17,916 nt of DNA from CAG-390 sp045531455. Lineage in GTDB: Bacteria > Bacillota > Clostridia > Oscillospirales > CAG-272. The DNA is taken from NCBI GenBank assembly GCA_045531455.1, contig JAZSEA010000062.1:1-17916 (forward strand). Direction: 5' to 3'. Below the pieces are notes generated by a model. It searched no databases, was not told the origin of the DNA, and was given only the letters and a program-made list of their open reading frames with translations. Numbering within the stretch: position 1 is the first letter of the stretch; each line of letters starts with the position of its first letter. This document shows, in pieces, positions 6,788 through 14,336 of the stretch. A program made the translations under genes and the position numbers.

Positions 6788-8647
6788 ATGAAAAATCGCA
6801 GTTCTATCAGAATTTTCGCATTGATCCTTATGCTTTCAATGACCCTCGGTATGTTCGCGGCTTGTACACCTTCGGGCGGTGACGAGATCACCACAGAGGG
6901 CGCACCCGCTCCCGAGATCACCACTTCCGCCGACGAGCCCACCTCCGAGACAGATGCTACCGAAGAGGGAACCAAGGCTCCCGAGACTACCGAGGAGCAG
7001 ACTACGGAAGCTCCCGCGGTTGCTAAGGATTACGTTGTAACCCCCGAATGGTTCCTCGGCTACGTTGGCTCGGATACAAACTCGAGCTACCCCGAAAAGC
7101 TCAACAAGACGGGCGGCTACTATTCCTTCAGCGACGTAATCAATCTCGGCCCCGCAGGCAGTACCATCACCTTCACCGACGATAATACAAACGCGAACGG
7201 TGACACCAATTTCGCTTCCGCAGCGGCATACGTATTCTCGAGTTGGAAGAAGACGAACGGCACCTGGGAACTCGATAAGTCTGGCTACAAAGCAAACGGC
7301 ACTATGGCTGTTTACACCGATGATGCGGGTGCAAGAACCTATACCTACACCTCCGAGAAGGATAATGAGTGCGTCCGCCTCTGCTTCCGCTCGGGTCAGA
7401 CAAATTCCTTCACTCCCTCGGCTTACCCAGTAGTAACCGTAAACTCCACCAAGGAGCCCGTAGTAGAGAAGGATGATCCCAATGCAGACGTGGTAACTAC
7501 CTCCCCCGTAAAGCCCGAAGGAACCGCGCTTGACACCAAGTGGAGCAACGGCTACGTCGGATCCTCGACCAACCCCTACGGCTTTGCAAACGGTATCAAT
7601 GCCAACGAGGTCAACTACGCGTACTCCGACGTTATCGAGATCGCGAAGAAGGGAACCAAGATTACCTTCGTTGACGAATATTTCGGTTCTACCTCAGCTA
7701 ACGCATACGTTCTCTCCTTCTGGAAGAAGGACGGCAACGATTGGGTAATCGATACCTCCAAGCATAATATTCCCGGCGGCGGTCAGTACGTTATCTCCAC
7801 AGAGAATCACGGTGTTGTTTACACCTATATCTCTAATGAGGACAACGAGTGCGTTCGTTTCTGCTTCCGTTCCAACGGTTCCGACAACAGACCCACGATC
7901 TATTCCTCCGAGACCAACGAGCCCGGCACTCTTGCGGGCGTTGTCAATGAGGCTGAGATCCTTGAGAAATGGATCGAGGACGACAAGACCCGCGCGTTCT
8001 ACGATATCCTCAAGGGCAAGACCTTTACCGTTATCGGCGACAGCTACCTTGCAGGTAACGGACTTGACAAGACCCTCGTTTGGCCCGCACTTCTCGCAAA
8101 GAAGTACGATATGGTTTATAATAACTACGGTATGAACGGCTCGACTATGTCGAACTACGTGACCTCGAACAACCCTATGGTCGTAAGATATACTCAGATG
8201 ACCGATAATAACCCCGATATCGTCATTATCGAGGGCGGACGTAACGACTACAACAAGAACGTTCCGATGGGTGAAAACGGAAGCACCGACACCAAGACTA
8301 TGAAGGGTGCCGCAAGATTCCTTATCTCCAAGGTACAGGAGAAGTACCCCAACGCGCTTATCATCTGCCTCACCGTCTGGGAGGTTGGCGGCAATCCCAA
8401 CAGCGCGGGCTACTACTGCAGCGACTACGGCCGTGCTCTCCTTGAGGTTTGCGCAGATATGGGCGTTCCCTGCATCAACGCAATGGATCAGGAAGCTACC
8501 GGCGTCAAGATGACCGATTCCACCTTCAGAGCAAAGTACTGCATGAAGCCGAACGACATCAGCCACCTCAATGCCGACGGTATGAAGCTCGTTTTACCCG
8601 CATTTGAGAAAGCGATCGCTGACTTCTACGCCGCAAAGATCAAGTAA
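6788..8647 (+). CDS. Lipoprotein SGNH/GDSL hydrolase with a duplicated N-terminal domain
   Basis: The 619-residue product has a lipoprotein signal ending FAAC (Cys26) and a Thr/Glu/Pro linker to about residue 78, so it is tethered outside the membrane. Two related ~130-residue units follow (about 85-220 and 245-380). Both begin GYVGSxTN, contain (Y/N)xxSDVI and a WKK-x2-GxW segment, and end NECVR(L/F)CFRS. The C-terminal third is an SGNH hydrolase: block I GDSY with Ser419, block III GGRNDY with Asn486, and block V DISH with Asp590 and His593. The oxyanion Gly is probably in NNYGMNGS. Members act as esterases or deacetylases on polysaccharides; a cell-wall or plant-polysaccharide ester is plausible but not shown. 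The two units may be carbohydrate-binding. It is monocistronic, with its own promoter and terminator. Confidence 0.88.
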   Translation: MKNRSSIRIFALILMLSMTLGMFAACTPSGGDEITTEGAPAPEITTSADEPTSETDATEEGTKAPETTEEQTTEAPAVAKDYVVTPEWFLGYVGSDTNSSYPEKLNKTGGYYSFSDVINLGPAGSTITFTDDNTNANGDTNFASAAAYVFSSWKKTNGTWELDKSGYKANGTMAVYTDDAGARTYTYTSEKDNECVRLCFRSGQTNSFTPSAYPVVTVNSTKEPVVEKDDPNADVVTTSPVKPEGTALDTKWSNGYVGSSTNPYGFANGINANEVNYAYSDVIEIAKKGTKITFVDEYFGSTSANAYVLSFWKKDGNDWVIDTSKHNIPGGGQYVISTENHGVVYTYISNEDNECVRFCFRSNGSDNRPTIYSSETNEPGTLAGVVNEAEILEKWIEDDKTRAFYDILKGKTFTVIGDSYLAGNGLDKTLVWPALLAKKYDMVYNNYGMNGSTMSNYVTSNNPMVVRYTQMTDNNPDIVIIEGGRNDYNKNVPMGENGSTDTKTMKGAARFLISKVQEKYPNALIICLTVWEVGGNPNSAGYYCSDYGRALLEVCADMGVPCINAMDQEATGVKMTDSTFRAKYCMKPNDISHLNADGMKLVLPAFEKAIADFYAAKIK

Positions 8648-8663
8648 TCAAATTATAATCTTA

Positions 8664-8700
8664 AAAGCATCCCGAAGCGTGTAACGCTTCGGGATGCTTT
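8664..8700 (+). terminator. Rho-independent terminator after the SGNH lipoprotein gene
   Basis: A 17-bp perfect stem (8664-8680 and 8684-8700) has a GTA loop. The GC-rich core CCCGAAGCG is flanked by AAAGCAT/ATGCTTT, giving a T-run on the plus strand. Confidence 0.92.
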
Positions 8701-8732
8701 CTATTTAATTGAGATAAATTATGAAATAATTG

Positions 8733-8761
8733 TTGACAATTTTTGTGAAATATGATACAAT
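8733..8761 (+). promoter_or_regulatory. Promoter of the four-gene MBL/solute-binding operon
   Basis: TTGACA (8733-8738) and TACAAT (8756-8761) are separated by 17 bases. No other promoter-like site or terminator is seen before the hairpin at 13462. The four genes at 8795-13456 therefore appear to share this promoter. Confidence 0.87.
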
Positions 8762-8794
8762 TAATATGTATAAATATTATGGAAAGGTAATAAA

Positions 8795-9646
8795 ATGAAG
8801 CTTAAATATTACGGAACAGGCGGCGGCTCGGGTATCCCCGAGATATTCTGCGATTGCAGGGTATGCCGTCACGCGCGCGAGGTCGGAGGAAAAGAGATTC
8901 GCACGCGCTCGCAGGCGGTCATTGATGACAAGATCTCGATAGATTTCCCCGTTGACACCTATCTTCATACGGCTTTTTACGGACTTGATATGCGCCGAGT
9001 ACATAATCTCGTGATCACACACGCGCATTTTGACCATTTCCTGACTCAGGATCTTTTCAGCCGCGCTCAGGGCTACGAATCTCCGCTGAACGTCTACTGC
9101 ACACCCGCGTCATCGACTAAGATGTGCGAGACCATCGAAGCGCGGGAAAAAGCTTACGCGGAGGGAAGAAGGATCAAGACCTCGGATTTCTGGGTCGATT
9201 ATCACCCGATCGAGGTCGGGGTTCCCTTTGAGATCGACGAATACCGCTTCACACCCCTCAAGGCGCATCACGCACAGGGGGTTCAGTCGGTGATGTACGT
9301 CATCGACAATCTCGCCGAGGATAAGCATCTGCTCTGGGCACACGATACGGGACCCTTTTATGCAAGTGCGTGGGAGTGGCTCAAGACATATGAGCACGTC
9401 TTCGATTTTATCTCGCTTGACTGCACTCTCGGACGCGGCGAGCTGATCACAGCCGCGCATATGGACATTGAGGGTTGCTACGAGACCAAGGAAAAGCTCC
9501 GCTCGATGGGTCTGCTTGACGATCATACCAAGGTCTATCTCAGCCACATCGGACATCTATTGAACCGCACGCACGATGAGCTTACCGCGGAGGCGGCGGA
9601 GCTCGGTATGATACCTGCTTTTGACGGTCTGACCGTTGAAATATAG
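8795..9646 (+). CDS. Cytoplasmic PhnP-like metallo-beta-lactamase-fold hydrolase
   Basis: The 283-residue product has no signal peptide. It starts with the strand-glycine pattern YYGTGGGSGIPEIFCDCRVC, where Cys19, Cys21 and Cys24 resemble the structural zinc knuckle of PhnP-type phosphodiesterases. The dinuclear metal motif HAHFDH is at residues 76-81, with later metal ligands likely in KAHHAQG, WAHDTGPF and LSHIGH. PhnP cleaves phosphoribosyl 1,2-cyclic phosphate and related enzymes act on cyclic or phosphodiester substrates. No phn genes are visible, so the substrate is unknown and the symbol is not transferred. It is first in the operon, with AAAGG before the ATG, and the next start lies 28 bases past its stop. 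Confidence 0.88.
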   Translation: MKLKYYGTGGGSGIPEIFCDCRVCRHAREVGGKEIRTRSQAVIDDKISIDFPVDTYLHTAFYGLDMRRVHNLVITHAHFDHFLTQDLFSRAQGYESPLNVYCTPASSTKMCETIEAREKAYAEGRRIKTSDFWVDYHPIEVGVPFEIDEYRFTPLKAHHAQGVQSVMYVIDNLAEDKHLLWAHDTGPFYASAWEWLKTYEHVFDFISLDCTLGRGELITAAHMDIEGCYETKEKLRSMGLLDDHTKVYLSHIGHLLNRTHDELTAEAAELGMIPAFDGLTVEI

Positions 9647-9674
9647 ATTAAAAATACATTTAAGGAGAATTATC

Positions 9675-10583
9675 ATGAAAAGAATTATCGCTTCCGTTAT
9701 GGTACTTGCCATGGCACTTGCACTCGTCTCATCATTTGCACTCAGCGCATCCGCATCCACCGACTACAGCGTAGAGTTCAACTTCCTTGAGACCTCCACC
9801 TATGAATCCTCCATCGTTTACAACTCGGGAATGAAGCCCGCGGGCGACTCGAGATCCTACGGCTACAAGGGCTGGCTCGGCAGTAAGAATGCCACCGGTG
9901 CGAACTCCGTATTCCTTTTCGATGCGGGTGAGGGCAACGCTTTCGTTAACCTCACTATCAACTACAAGGGTTATTCCATCGCTCCCGGCGAGCCCGACAG
10001 CGTTCGCGTTTACGTTTCCGTTGTCGGCGAGGACAACTATGAGGACGGTTACGTAGAAGAGAATTGGCATCTCGTAGCATCCATCATCAACGATGCTACT
10101 GCCGGAACAGGTGTCAACGTAGCCGATCCCACAAACCGCGATCCCGAAGTGACCCGTACTGTTGACGTTACTCCTTATGTTATGGGCAACCAGAAGGCAT
10201 ACGTTCGTATCGACTTCTACCGCGGCGACAATCTCGAGGGCGTAGCTTCTACATATTTCGCACTCGCGGGCGCAACCGGAACTCTTCTTTATGAAAATGC
10301 TTCTGCTACCGAGCCCGAGACTACCGAGGCTCCCGTAGTTACCGAGCCCGAGACCACCGAGGCTCCCGTAGTTACTGAGCCCGAGACCACAGAAGCTCCC
10401 GTAACCGATGCTCCCACAGAAGCACCCGAGGTTACCGATGCTCCCGAGGCTCCCGAAGCAACAGATGCACCCACAACCGATGCTCCCGCTCCCGAGAAAA
10501 AGGGTTGCGGCGGTATGATAGCGGGCGGTGTGCTCATTGTTGCCATACTCGGAACTGCTATCGTCTCTAAGAAGAGAGACTGA
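9675..10583 (+). CDS. Secreted surface protein with TEP-rich stalk and Gly-Cys-Gly transmembrane tail
   Basis: The 302-residue product has a Sec signal peptide (about 1-28, ending SASAS), an extracellular domain of about 180 residues (29-210), and a Thr/Glu/Pro stalk with three perfect-length 11-residue repeats. The tail is KKGCGGMIAGG, a hydrophobic helix and SKKRD. A Cys between glycines just before a terminal helix and basic end resembles processed sorting signals such as MYXO-CTERM or Synerg-CTERM, though simple membrane anchoring is also possible. The globular part (YSVEFNFLET, YKGYSIAPGEPDSVRVYV) looks beta-rich; no family recognised. The start is ATG 9675, with AAGGAG seven bases upstream; an in-frame TTG at 9636 lies inside the previous gene. 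Confidence 0.83.
   Translation: MKRIIASVMVLAMALALVSSFALSASASTDYSVEFNFLETSTYESSIVYNSGMKPAGDSRSYGYKGWLGSKNATGANSVFLFDAGEGNAFVNLTINYKGYSIAPGEPDSVRVYVSVVGEDNYEDGYVEENWHLVASIINDATAGTGVNVADPTNRDPEVTRTVDVTPYVMGNQKAYVRIDFYRGDNLEGVASTYFALAGATGTLLYENASATEPETTEAPVVTEPETTEAPVVTEPETTEAPVTDAPTEAPEVTDAPEAPEATDAPTTDAPAPEKKGCGGMIAGGVLIVAILGTAIVSKKRD
10308..10406 (+). repeat. Three 33-bp tandem repeats coding a TEPETTEAPVV stalk
   Basis: Units 10308-10340, 10341-10373 and 10374-10406 each encode 11 residues. The first two differ at one base. Repeat number would be expected to vary by slippage, changing the stalk length of the surface protein. Confidence 0.88.
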
Positions 10584-10607
10584 TCGGACTTTTATGAGGA
10601 AAAAGAA

Positions 10608-12068
10608 ATGAAGAATGTTTTCAAAAGAATTCTTGCGTTTATGCTTGCGGCAATGATGCTCATTACGCTTGCATCCTGCGCAAACGTTGCAGACCCCGAG
10701 GAGACTACAGAACCTCCGGCTGCTCAGGTACAGACCACTCTTCCTGAGTCGGAAGAGGCAACTCTTGATCCTTCCGAGGTCTTTGAGCTTCCTGCCGAGA
10801 CTCAGGAGTACGCCGGCAAGCTCGTTATCCTCAATTCCTCCGGAATTTCAATGGTAGGTCTTGATGATGCTTCAGCCGATACTCTCGATCAGGCTGTTTT
10901 CAAGAGAAACGCGTTAATGAGCGAGAGATACGGCGTTGAGGTAAGTGAGATCACCGTAAAATCCTCAAAGGCGGCAACAACTGCAGAAAACGAGATTTCG
11001 AGCGGAGATCCTTCCTTTGACATCGCTTCTCTCAACTATAATAACTCGACCGGTCTTGCACGAAAGGGACTTTGGTATGATCTTGCTTCGATAGACAATA
11101 TCTCGCTTGAAAAGTCCTGGTGGGATCAGAGTGCGAATCTGAACTACCGCTTCGGCGATCATCTCTATTACACCTACAGTAATATGGAGACCTCGCATTT
11201 CGACCACGTCAGATGCTTCTACTTCAACCACAGTATTATGGCTGCCAACAGCCTCAGTGTTGACGAGCTTTATACCAAGGCTATCGAGGGTAAGTGGACT
11301 CTCGAGGAGATGTACAGTTACGCAAAGGACGTTTACAGAGATAACGGTAACGGCATCGCGGATGCCGACGACATTTATCCCGTAGTAGGCGTACCCTCGA
11401 CCACATACAGCGCGCTTTGCAGCGGTGCTGATGCAAGCTACATCAAGATCGATCCCAAGACCTCGCTTCCTTACGCTTATTTCACCACAGAGGGCTTTAT
11501 CGACGCCTACAACCTCATCCTCGACACCATGTCCGGAGAGAACTTCTTCTATACGGGCTGCGCGAAGAATACCGAGGCGACTGAGATGTTCGTTGACGGT
11601 CACGCACTCTTCCTTATGACCACTATCTCCAACTCGAACACTATGCGTTCGGGTATGACCGATGATTTCGGCTTCCTGCCTCTTCCGAAGAGAGACCTTG
11701 AGCAGGAGCATTACACCTGCAATGCGCCCAATCCCTATTCGATCGCTATCCCCGTATGCACTAAAGATCCCGAAAGAATCGGCTTCATCCTTGAGGCTAT
11801 GGCTTATCATTCGACCGACACGGTCCGTACTGCATATTTCGAGATCAGACTTTACGGTCAGACCAGCCGCGATGCGCTCTCCTGGCAGACTCTCGACCTG
11901 ATCTACTCCAATATCGCTTACAGCATCCCCGTCAGCAGCTCGGTAGGATATTCATCGGAAATCAACGGTATGATGGTTGAGGGCTCGAGAGATATTTCGT
12001 CCTACATCAAGTCGGTTAAGTCCTCTATCGACAAGGATATCGAGAACTTTATTAACGGAGCAAAATGA
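10608..12068 (+). CDS. Extracellular solute-binding-like lipoprotein
   Basis: The 486-residue product has a lipoprotein signal ending LASC (Cys24) and a Thr/Glu/Pro linker to about residue 60. The remainder resembles a family 1 periplasmic-type solute-binding protein: GKLVILNSSG at the start of lobe 1, DPSFDIASLN, a central LWYDLASIDNI, WTLEEMYSYAKD, and a lobe crossover around FFYTGCAKNTEATEMFVDGHALFL. Such proteins usually deliver sugars or peptides to ABC permeases, but no permease or ATPase is present here. It may serve a distant transporter or act as a sensor or binding protein for the neighbouring enzymes. It lies 24 bases after the surface-protein gene and its stop overlaps the next start. 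Confidence 0.82.
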   Translation: MKNVFKRILAFMLAAMMLITLASCANVADPEETTEPPAAQVQTTLPESEEATLDPSEVFELPAETQEYAGKLVILNSSGISMVGLDDASADTLDQAVFKRNALMSERYGVEVSEITVKSSKAATTAENEISSGDPSFDIASLNYNNSTGLARKGLWYDLASIDNISLEKSWWDQSANLNYRFGDHLYYTYSNMETSHFDHVRCFYFNHSIMAANSLSVDELYTKAIEGKWTLEEMYSYAKDVYRDNGNGIADADDIYPVVGVPSTTYSALCSGADASYIKIDPKTSLPYAYFTTEGFIDAYNLILDTMSGENFFYTGCAKNTEATEMFVDGHALFLMTTISNSNTMRSGMTDDFGFLPLPKRDLEQEHYTCNAPNPYSIAIPVCTKDPERIGFILEAMAYHSTDTVRTAYFEIRLYGQTSRDALSWQTLDLIYSNIAYSIPVSSSVGYSSEINGMMVEGSRDISSYIKSVKSSIDKDIENFINGAK

Positions 12069-13456
12069 TGAAAAGCAAGGCATTATTGTCGCTTTGCCTC
12101 GCGGCGCTCATGATCTTCATGAGCGCCTGCTCTCAGAATGGGGGCGAAAGCGATACTTCCTCTCCCGAGGTGAGCTCGGATGGGGCAACTCTTACAGAAG
12201 AGGTCACTACCGAGGAGGCTACTACAGCCGAGGAGACGACCGAAAGTCCGCATCCCGTGCTCACACCCGTAAGCGCGGAGGATATCCCCTATTTTACGGG
12301 CGGAGCAAAACGCTCGGATTACGATTGCGGTGACGGTGTTCATATGAAGATCATCACCTCGGCTTTCGAGCGCGAGTATCTGGCGTATATCGAAAGTCTC
12401 AAGACACAGGGCTATACCGAGGAGTCAAGCCGCAAGGTCGAGGATAATTATTTCTATACTTTCTCACGTGAGGGCACGGCTCTGATCGCATCCTATTCGG
12501 GAAGTGAGAAGATCGCGAGACTTACGGTCCTTCCTTACAACCCTTATGAGGCATATTCTGACATCTACGGTGTTGAGAATCCCGAGATCGGCGACGTAGA
12601 GCCGCTGATAACGATGGTCGATTCGGGAAATAACGGTCAGGACGTCGGAATGTCCTATATCATTCGTACCCCGAAGGGCAGCTTTATCGTCATTGACGGC
12701 GGATGGACAGGCATCGGCGAGGGCAAAAAGATCCGGAATCTGCTCAGAGAGCAGAATACAAACGGTGATTTGCCCGTCATCGCTGCGTGGATTCTTACCC
12801 ACCCGCATTCCGACCATTACGGCGCGATCGCGGACGTTGCATCTGCTTACTATGACGAGGTAGTTCTTGAGCGAGTCATCTACAACTATATGAGCGAGGA
12901 AATGCTCGCTAAATCGGACGTTGCAAAGGTTCTTGGCGACTCGACTTCTCCCTACAACATACTCAAAAAAACTCTGAGCGCACCGAAAAAATGGGGCTAC
13001 ACGCAGGTCATCAAGCCGCACGCCGGTGACGTTCTCAATATCGACGGCGTGGAGATCGATATGCTCTATACGCACGAGGAGGTCGCGCCGAACACTTCAT
13101 CGCTTGAGTACAACAATGCCGCGTCTCTGGCTTTCAAGATGAGCCTCGGAGAGAAGAGTATGCTCATACTCGGAGACTCAACTTCGGCGAATATGCTTTC
13201 AATGGCAAAACGCTATGGAACTCATCTTAAGAGCGACGTGCTTCAGCCCACCCATCACGGCAGAACTCACGGCAAGATCGAGGTCTACAGCCTCGTGCTT
13301 CCCGAGGTCGTCCTTTGGGATTGCGCGCTTTCGAGCTATAAGGAGTACGAAAAGCAGGACTATAATCAGTACCTGATCAAGAATTTCAAGCGTCATTATA
13401 TCAGCCAGAACGGAACCATAACGCTTTCCTTCAAGACGCTTGAGGAAGTTAAATAA
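12065..13456 (+). CDS. ComEC-like metallo-beta-lactamase-fold lipoprotein
   Basis: The 463-residue product has a lipobox ending MSAC (Cys22), so the enzyme faces outward. An acidic Thr/Glu linker and a small domain of about 100 residues precede the MBL domain (about 190-460). The latter has the metal motif HPHSDH at 246-251, preceded by VIDGGWTG, with MLILGDS and QPTHHGRTHG further on, the pattern of ComEC/Rec2-type MBL domains. ComEC MBL domains degrade DNA; extracellular homologues include phosphodiesterases on other substrates, so the substrate here is open. The start overlaps the upstream stop in AAATGATG; either of the two consecutive ATGs (12065 or 12068) could be used, and the coupling implies equimolar expression with the binding lipoprotein. 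Confidence 0.87.
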   Translation: MMKSKALLSLCLAALMIFMSACSQNGGESDTSSPEVSSDGATLTEEVTTEEATTAEETTESPHPVLTPVSAEDIPYFTGGAKRSDYDCGDGVHMKIITSAFEREYLAYIESLKTQGYTEESSRKVEDNYFYTFSREGTALIASYSGSEKIARLTVLPYNPYEAYSDIYGVENPEIGDVEPLITMVDSGNNGQDVGMSYIIRTPKGSFIVIDGGWTGIGEGKKIRNLLREQNTNGDLPVIAAWILTHPHSDHYGAIADVASAYYDEVVLERVIYNYMSEEMLAKSDVAKVLGDSTSPYNILKKTLSAPKKWGYTQVIKPHAGDVLNIDGVEIDMLYTHEEVAPNTSSLEYNNAASLAFKMSLGEKSMLILGDSTSANMLSMAKRYGTHLKSDVLQPTHHGRTHGKIEVYSLVLPEVVLWDCALSSYKEYEKQDYNQYLIKNFKRHYISQNGTITLSFKTLEEVK

Positions 13457-13461
13457 ATCAT

Positions 13462-13491
13462 AAAAATGACGCCGCTTGCGGCGTCATTTTT
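13462..13491 (+). terminator. Terminator of the four-gene operon
   Basis: A stem, AAAAATGACGCCG and CGGCGTCATTTTT, has a CTTG loop and a T-run on the plus strand. It begins six bases after the stop. The symmetric A-run means it may also act on the other strand. Confidence 0.92.
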
Positions 13492-13494
13492 ATG

Positions 13495-13523
13495 TTGATT
13501 TTTTGCTGTTTGTATGGTATAAT
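13495..13523 (+). promoter_or_regulatory. Promoter of the unknown gene and SGNH esterase pair
   Basis: TTGATT (13495-13500) and TATAAT (13518-13523) are 17 bases apart, with a TGG just before the -10 resembling an extended -10. It lies directly behind the terminator. Confidence 0.82.
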
Positions 13524-13547
13524 TTAATTAAGAAAGGCGGTGAAACC

Positions 13548-14234
13548 TTGGATAGTAATATGATTGAAAAAGCGCGGGCAAATTTTGTCCGTGCAGCCGA
13601 AGAGTTTGGTTTTACCTTTATCAGTCCCTATATAATCGATGAGGAAGAAGGAATATCTGCATTTGGATTTATTGCGGGATACGGTTCGTATTACGGTGCT
13701 ATAATAGAATTGATAGAACCGCCGCTTTTTGAAACCAACAAGGAGTTGGCAGAGATATGCGTTAAAAAGCATATGTGGTATAGCTTTTTGAACGTAGAAT
13801 TGCTTACGGGAAAGTATGATCGAGACTATTTTCAAGAACTGCTCGACGATTGGAAGATCTTTTCACATTGCGACAGCAATGATAAGTATGTATCTCTGCA
13901 CGATTGCAAAGCAGAGATGGCGTGGTTTGAAAACGGGATTCTCGGATTCGAATTTCCGGATGGTTTCTGGATAACTCCCGATAATCCCGAAAGCGATCTT
14001 GACGTACTCGTGAGAACCGATGCTTCAAAAGTTGAGTTCGTTCTTCTCGACGGAGACGAATTTGATGTGCAAATCTTTGTTGTTGAGGAAAATCTATTTA
14101 AACAAGCCGTCACAAAAGAATGGAGCGTTCACAAGCTTGTTAAAGAGATCAACAGCGGAAAATGCGAGTTGGAATTTCTGTATCAGTATGTTGACGGATG
14201 CTCGAGGATTGTGGAATGTGATCTTTGGTCGTGA
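13548..14234 (+). CDS. Unknown 228-residue protein, probably truncated by an in-frame TGA
   Basis: The start is TTG 13548, chosen because AAAGGCGG (13533-13540) lies seven bases upstream; upstream frame extension would run through the promoter, and the ATG at 13560 is too far from the site. The protein is acidic and soluble, with no signal or membrane segment; features include the aromatic-rich FTFISPYIID, GYGSYYGAIIEL and a C-terminal ELEFLYQYVDGCSRIVECDLW. I do not recognise the family; the size and composition would suit an accessory or immunity-type protein, but nothing here shows that. The gene is visibly AT-richer than its neighbours, suggesting separate acquisition. The frame remains open for 30 codons past the TGA (next entry), so this is either a recent pseudogene, a variant with a shorter C-terminus, or a readthrough gene. 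Confidence 0.75.
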   Translation: MDSNMIEKARANFVRAAEEFGFTFISPYIIDEEEGISAFGFIAGYGSYYGAIIELIEPPLFETNKELAEICVKKHMWYSFLNVELLTGKYDRDYFQELLDDWKIFSHCDSNDKYVSLHDCKAEMAWFENGILGFEFPDGFWITPDNPESDLDVLVRTDASKVEFVLLDGDEFDVQIFVVEENLFKQAVTKEWSVHKLVKEINSGKCELEFLYQYVDGCSRIVECDLWS

Positions 14235-14327
14235 AAAAAGCCGTATTGCAGAGATTTTAATATGAAACTGCATCTTCGCGAGGTGCGGTATCATTGGAAC
14301 AAAATACTCAAGGACAGAATTTGGTAG
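14235..14327 (+). other. In-frame continuation after the TGA of the preceding gene
   Basis: The 30 codons after TGA 14232-14234 stay in frame and end at TAG 14325-14327. They begin KKPYCRDFNMKLHLREVRYH and end KILKDRIW, a basic, aromatic, very protein-like sequence. The TAG overlaps the AGGAG ribosome-binding site of the next gene, nine bases before its ATG, which is the geometry expected of an ancestral operon junction. The most likely explanation is a nonsense mutation in one strain. A short stem, GCATCT/AGGTGC (14270-14287), lies 35 bases after the TGA but is far from convincing as a selenocysteine element. Confidence 0.7.
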
Positions 14328-14336
14328 GAGATCATT

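Noticed and set aside
7694..8566. Minus-strand open frame of 290 codons
   Set aside because: It is antisense to the SGNH hydrolase domain with conserved GDS, GGRND and DxxH motifs; no promoter or ribosome-binding site.
13476..13547. Upstream extension of the 13548 gene to an ATG at 13476
   Set aside because: That ATG lies within the terminator of the previous operon and upstream of the -35/-10 boxes of the gene's own promoter.
14232..14287. UGA as a selenocysteine codon with a downstream stem
   Set aside because: The only stem (14270-14287) is six pairs with a G-U and starts 35 bases after the UGA, farther than usual bacterial SECIS placement. The flanking residues (WS-x-KKPY) do not suggest a redox site.
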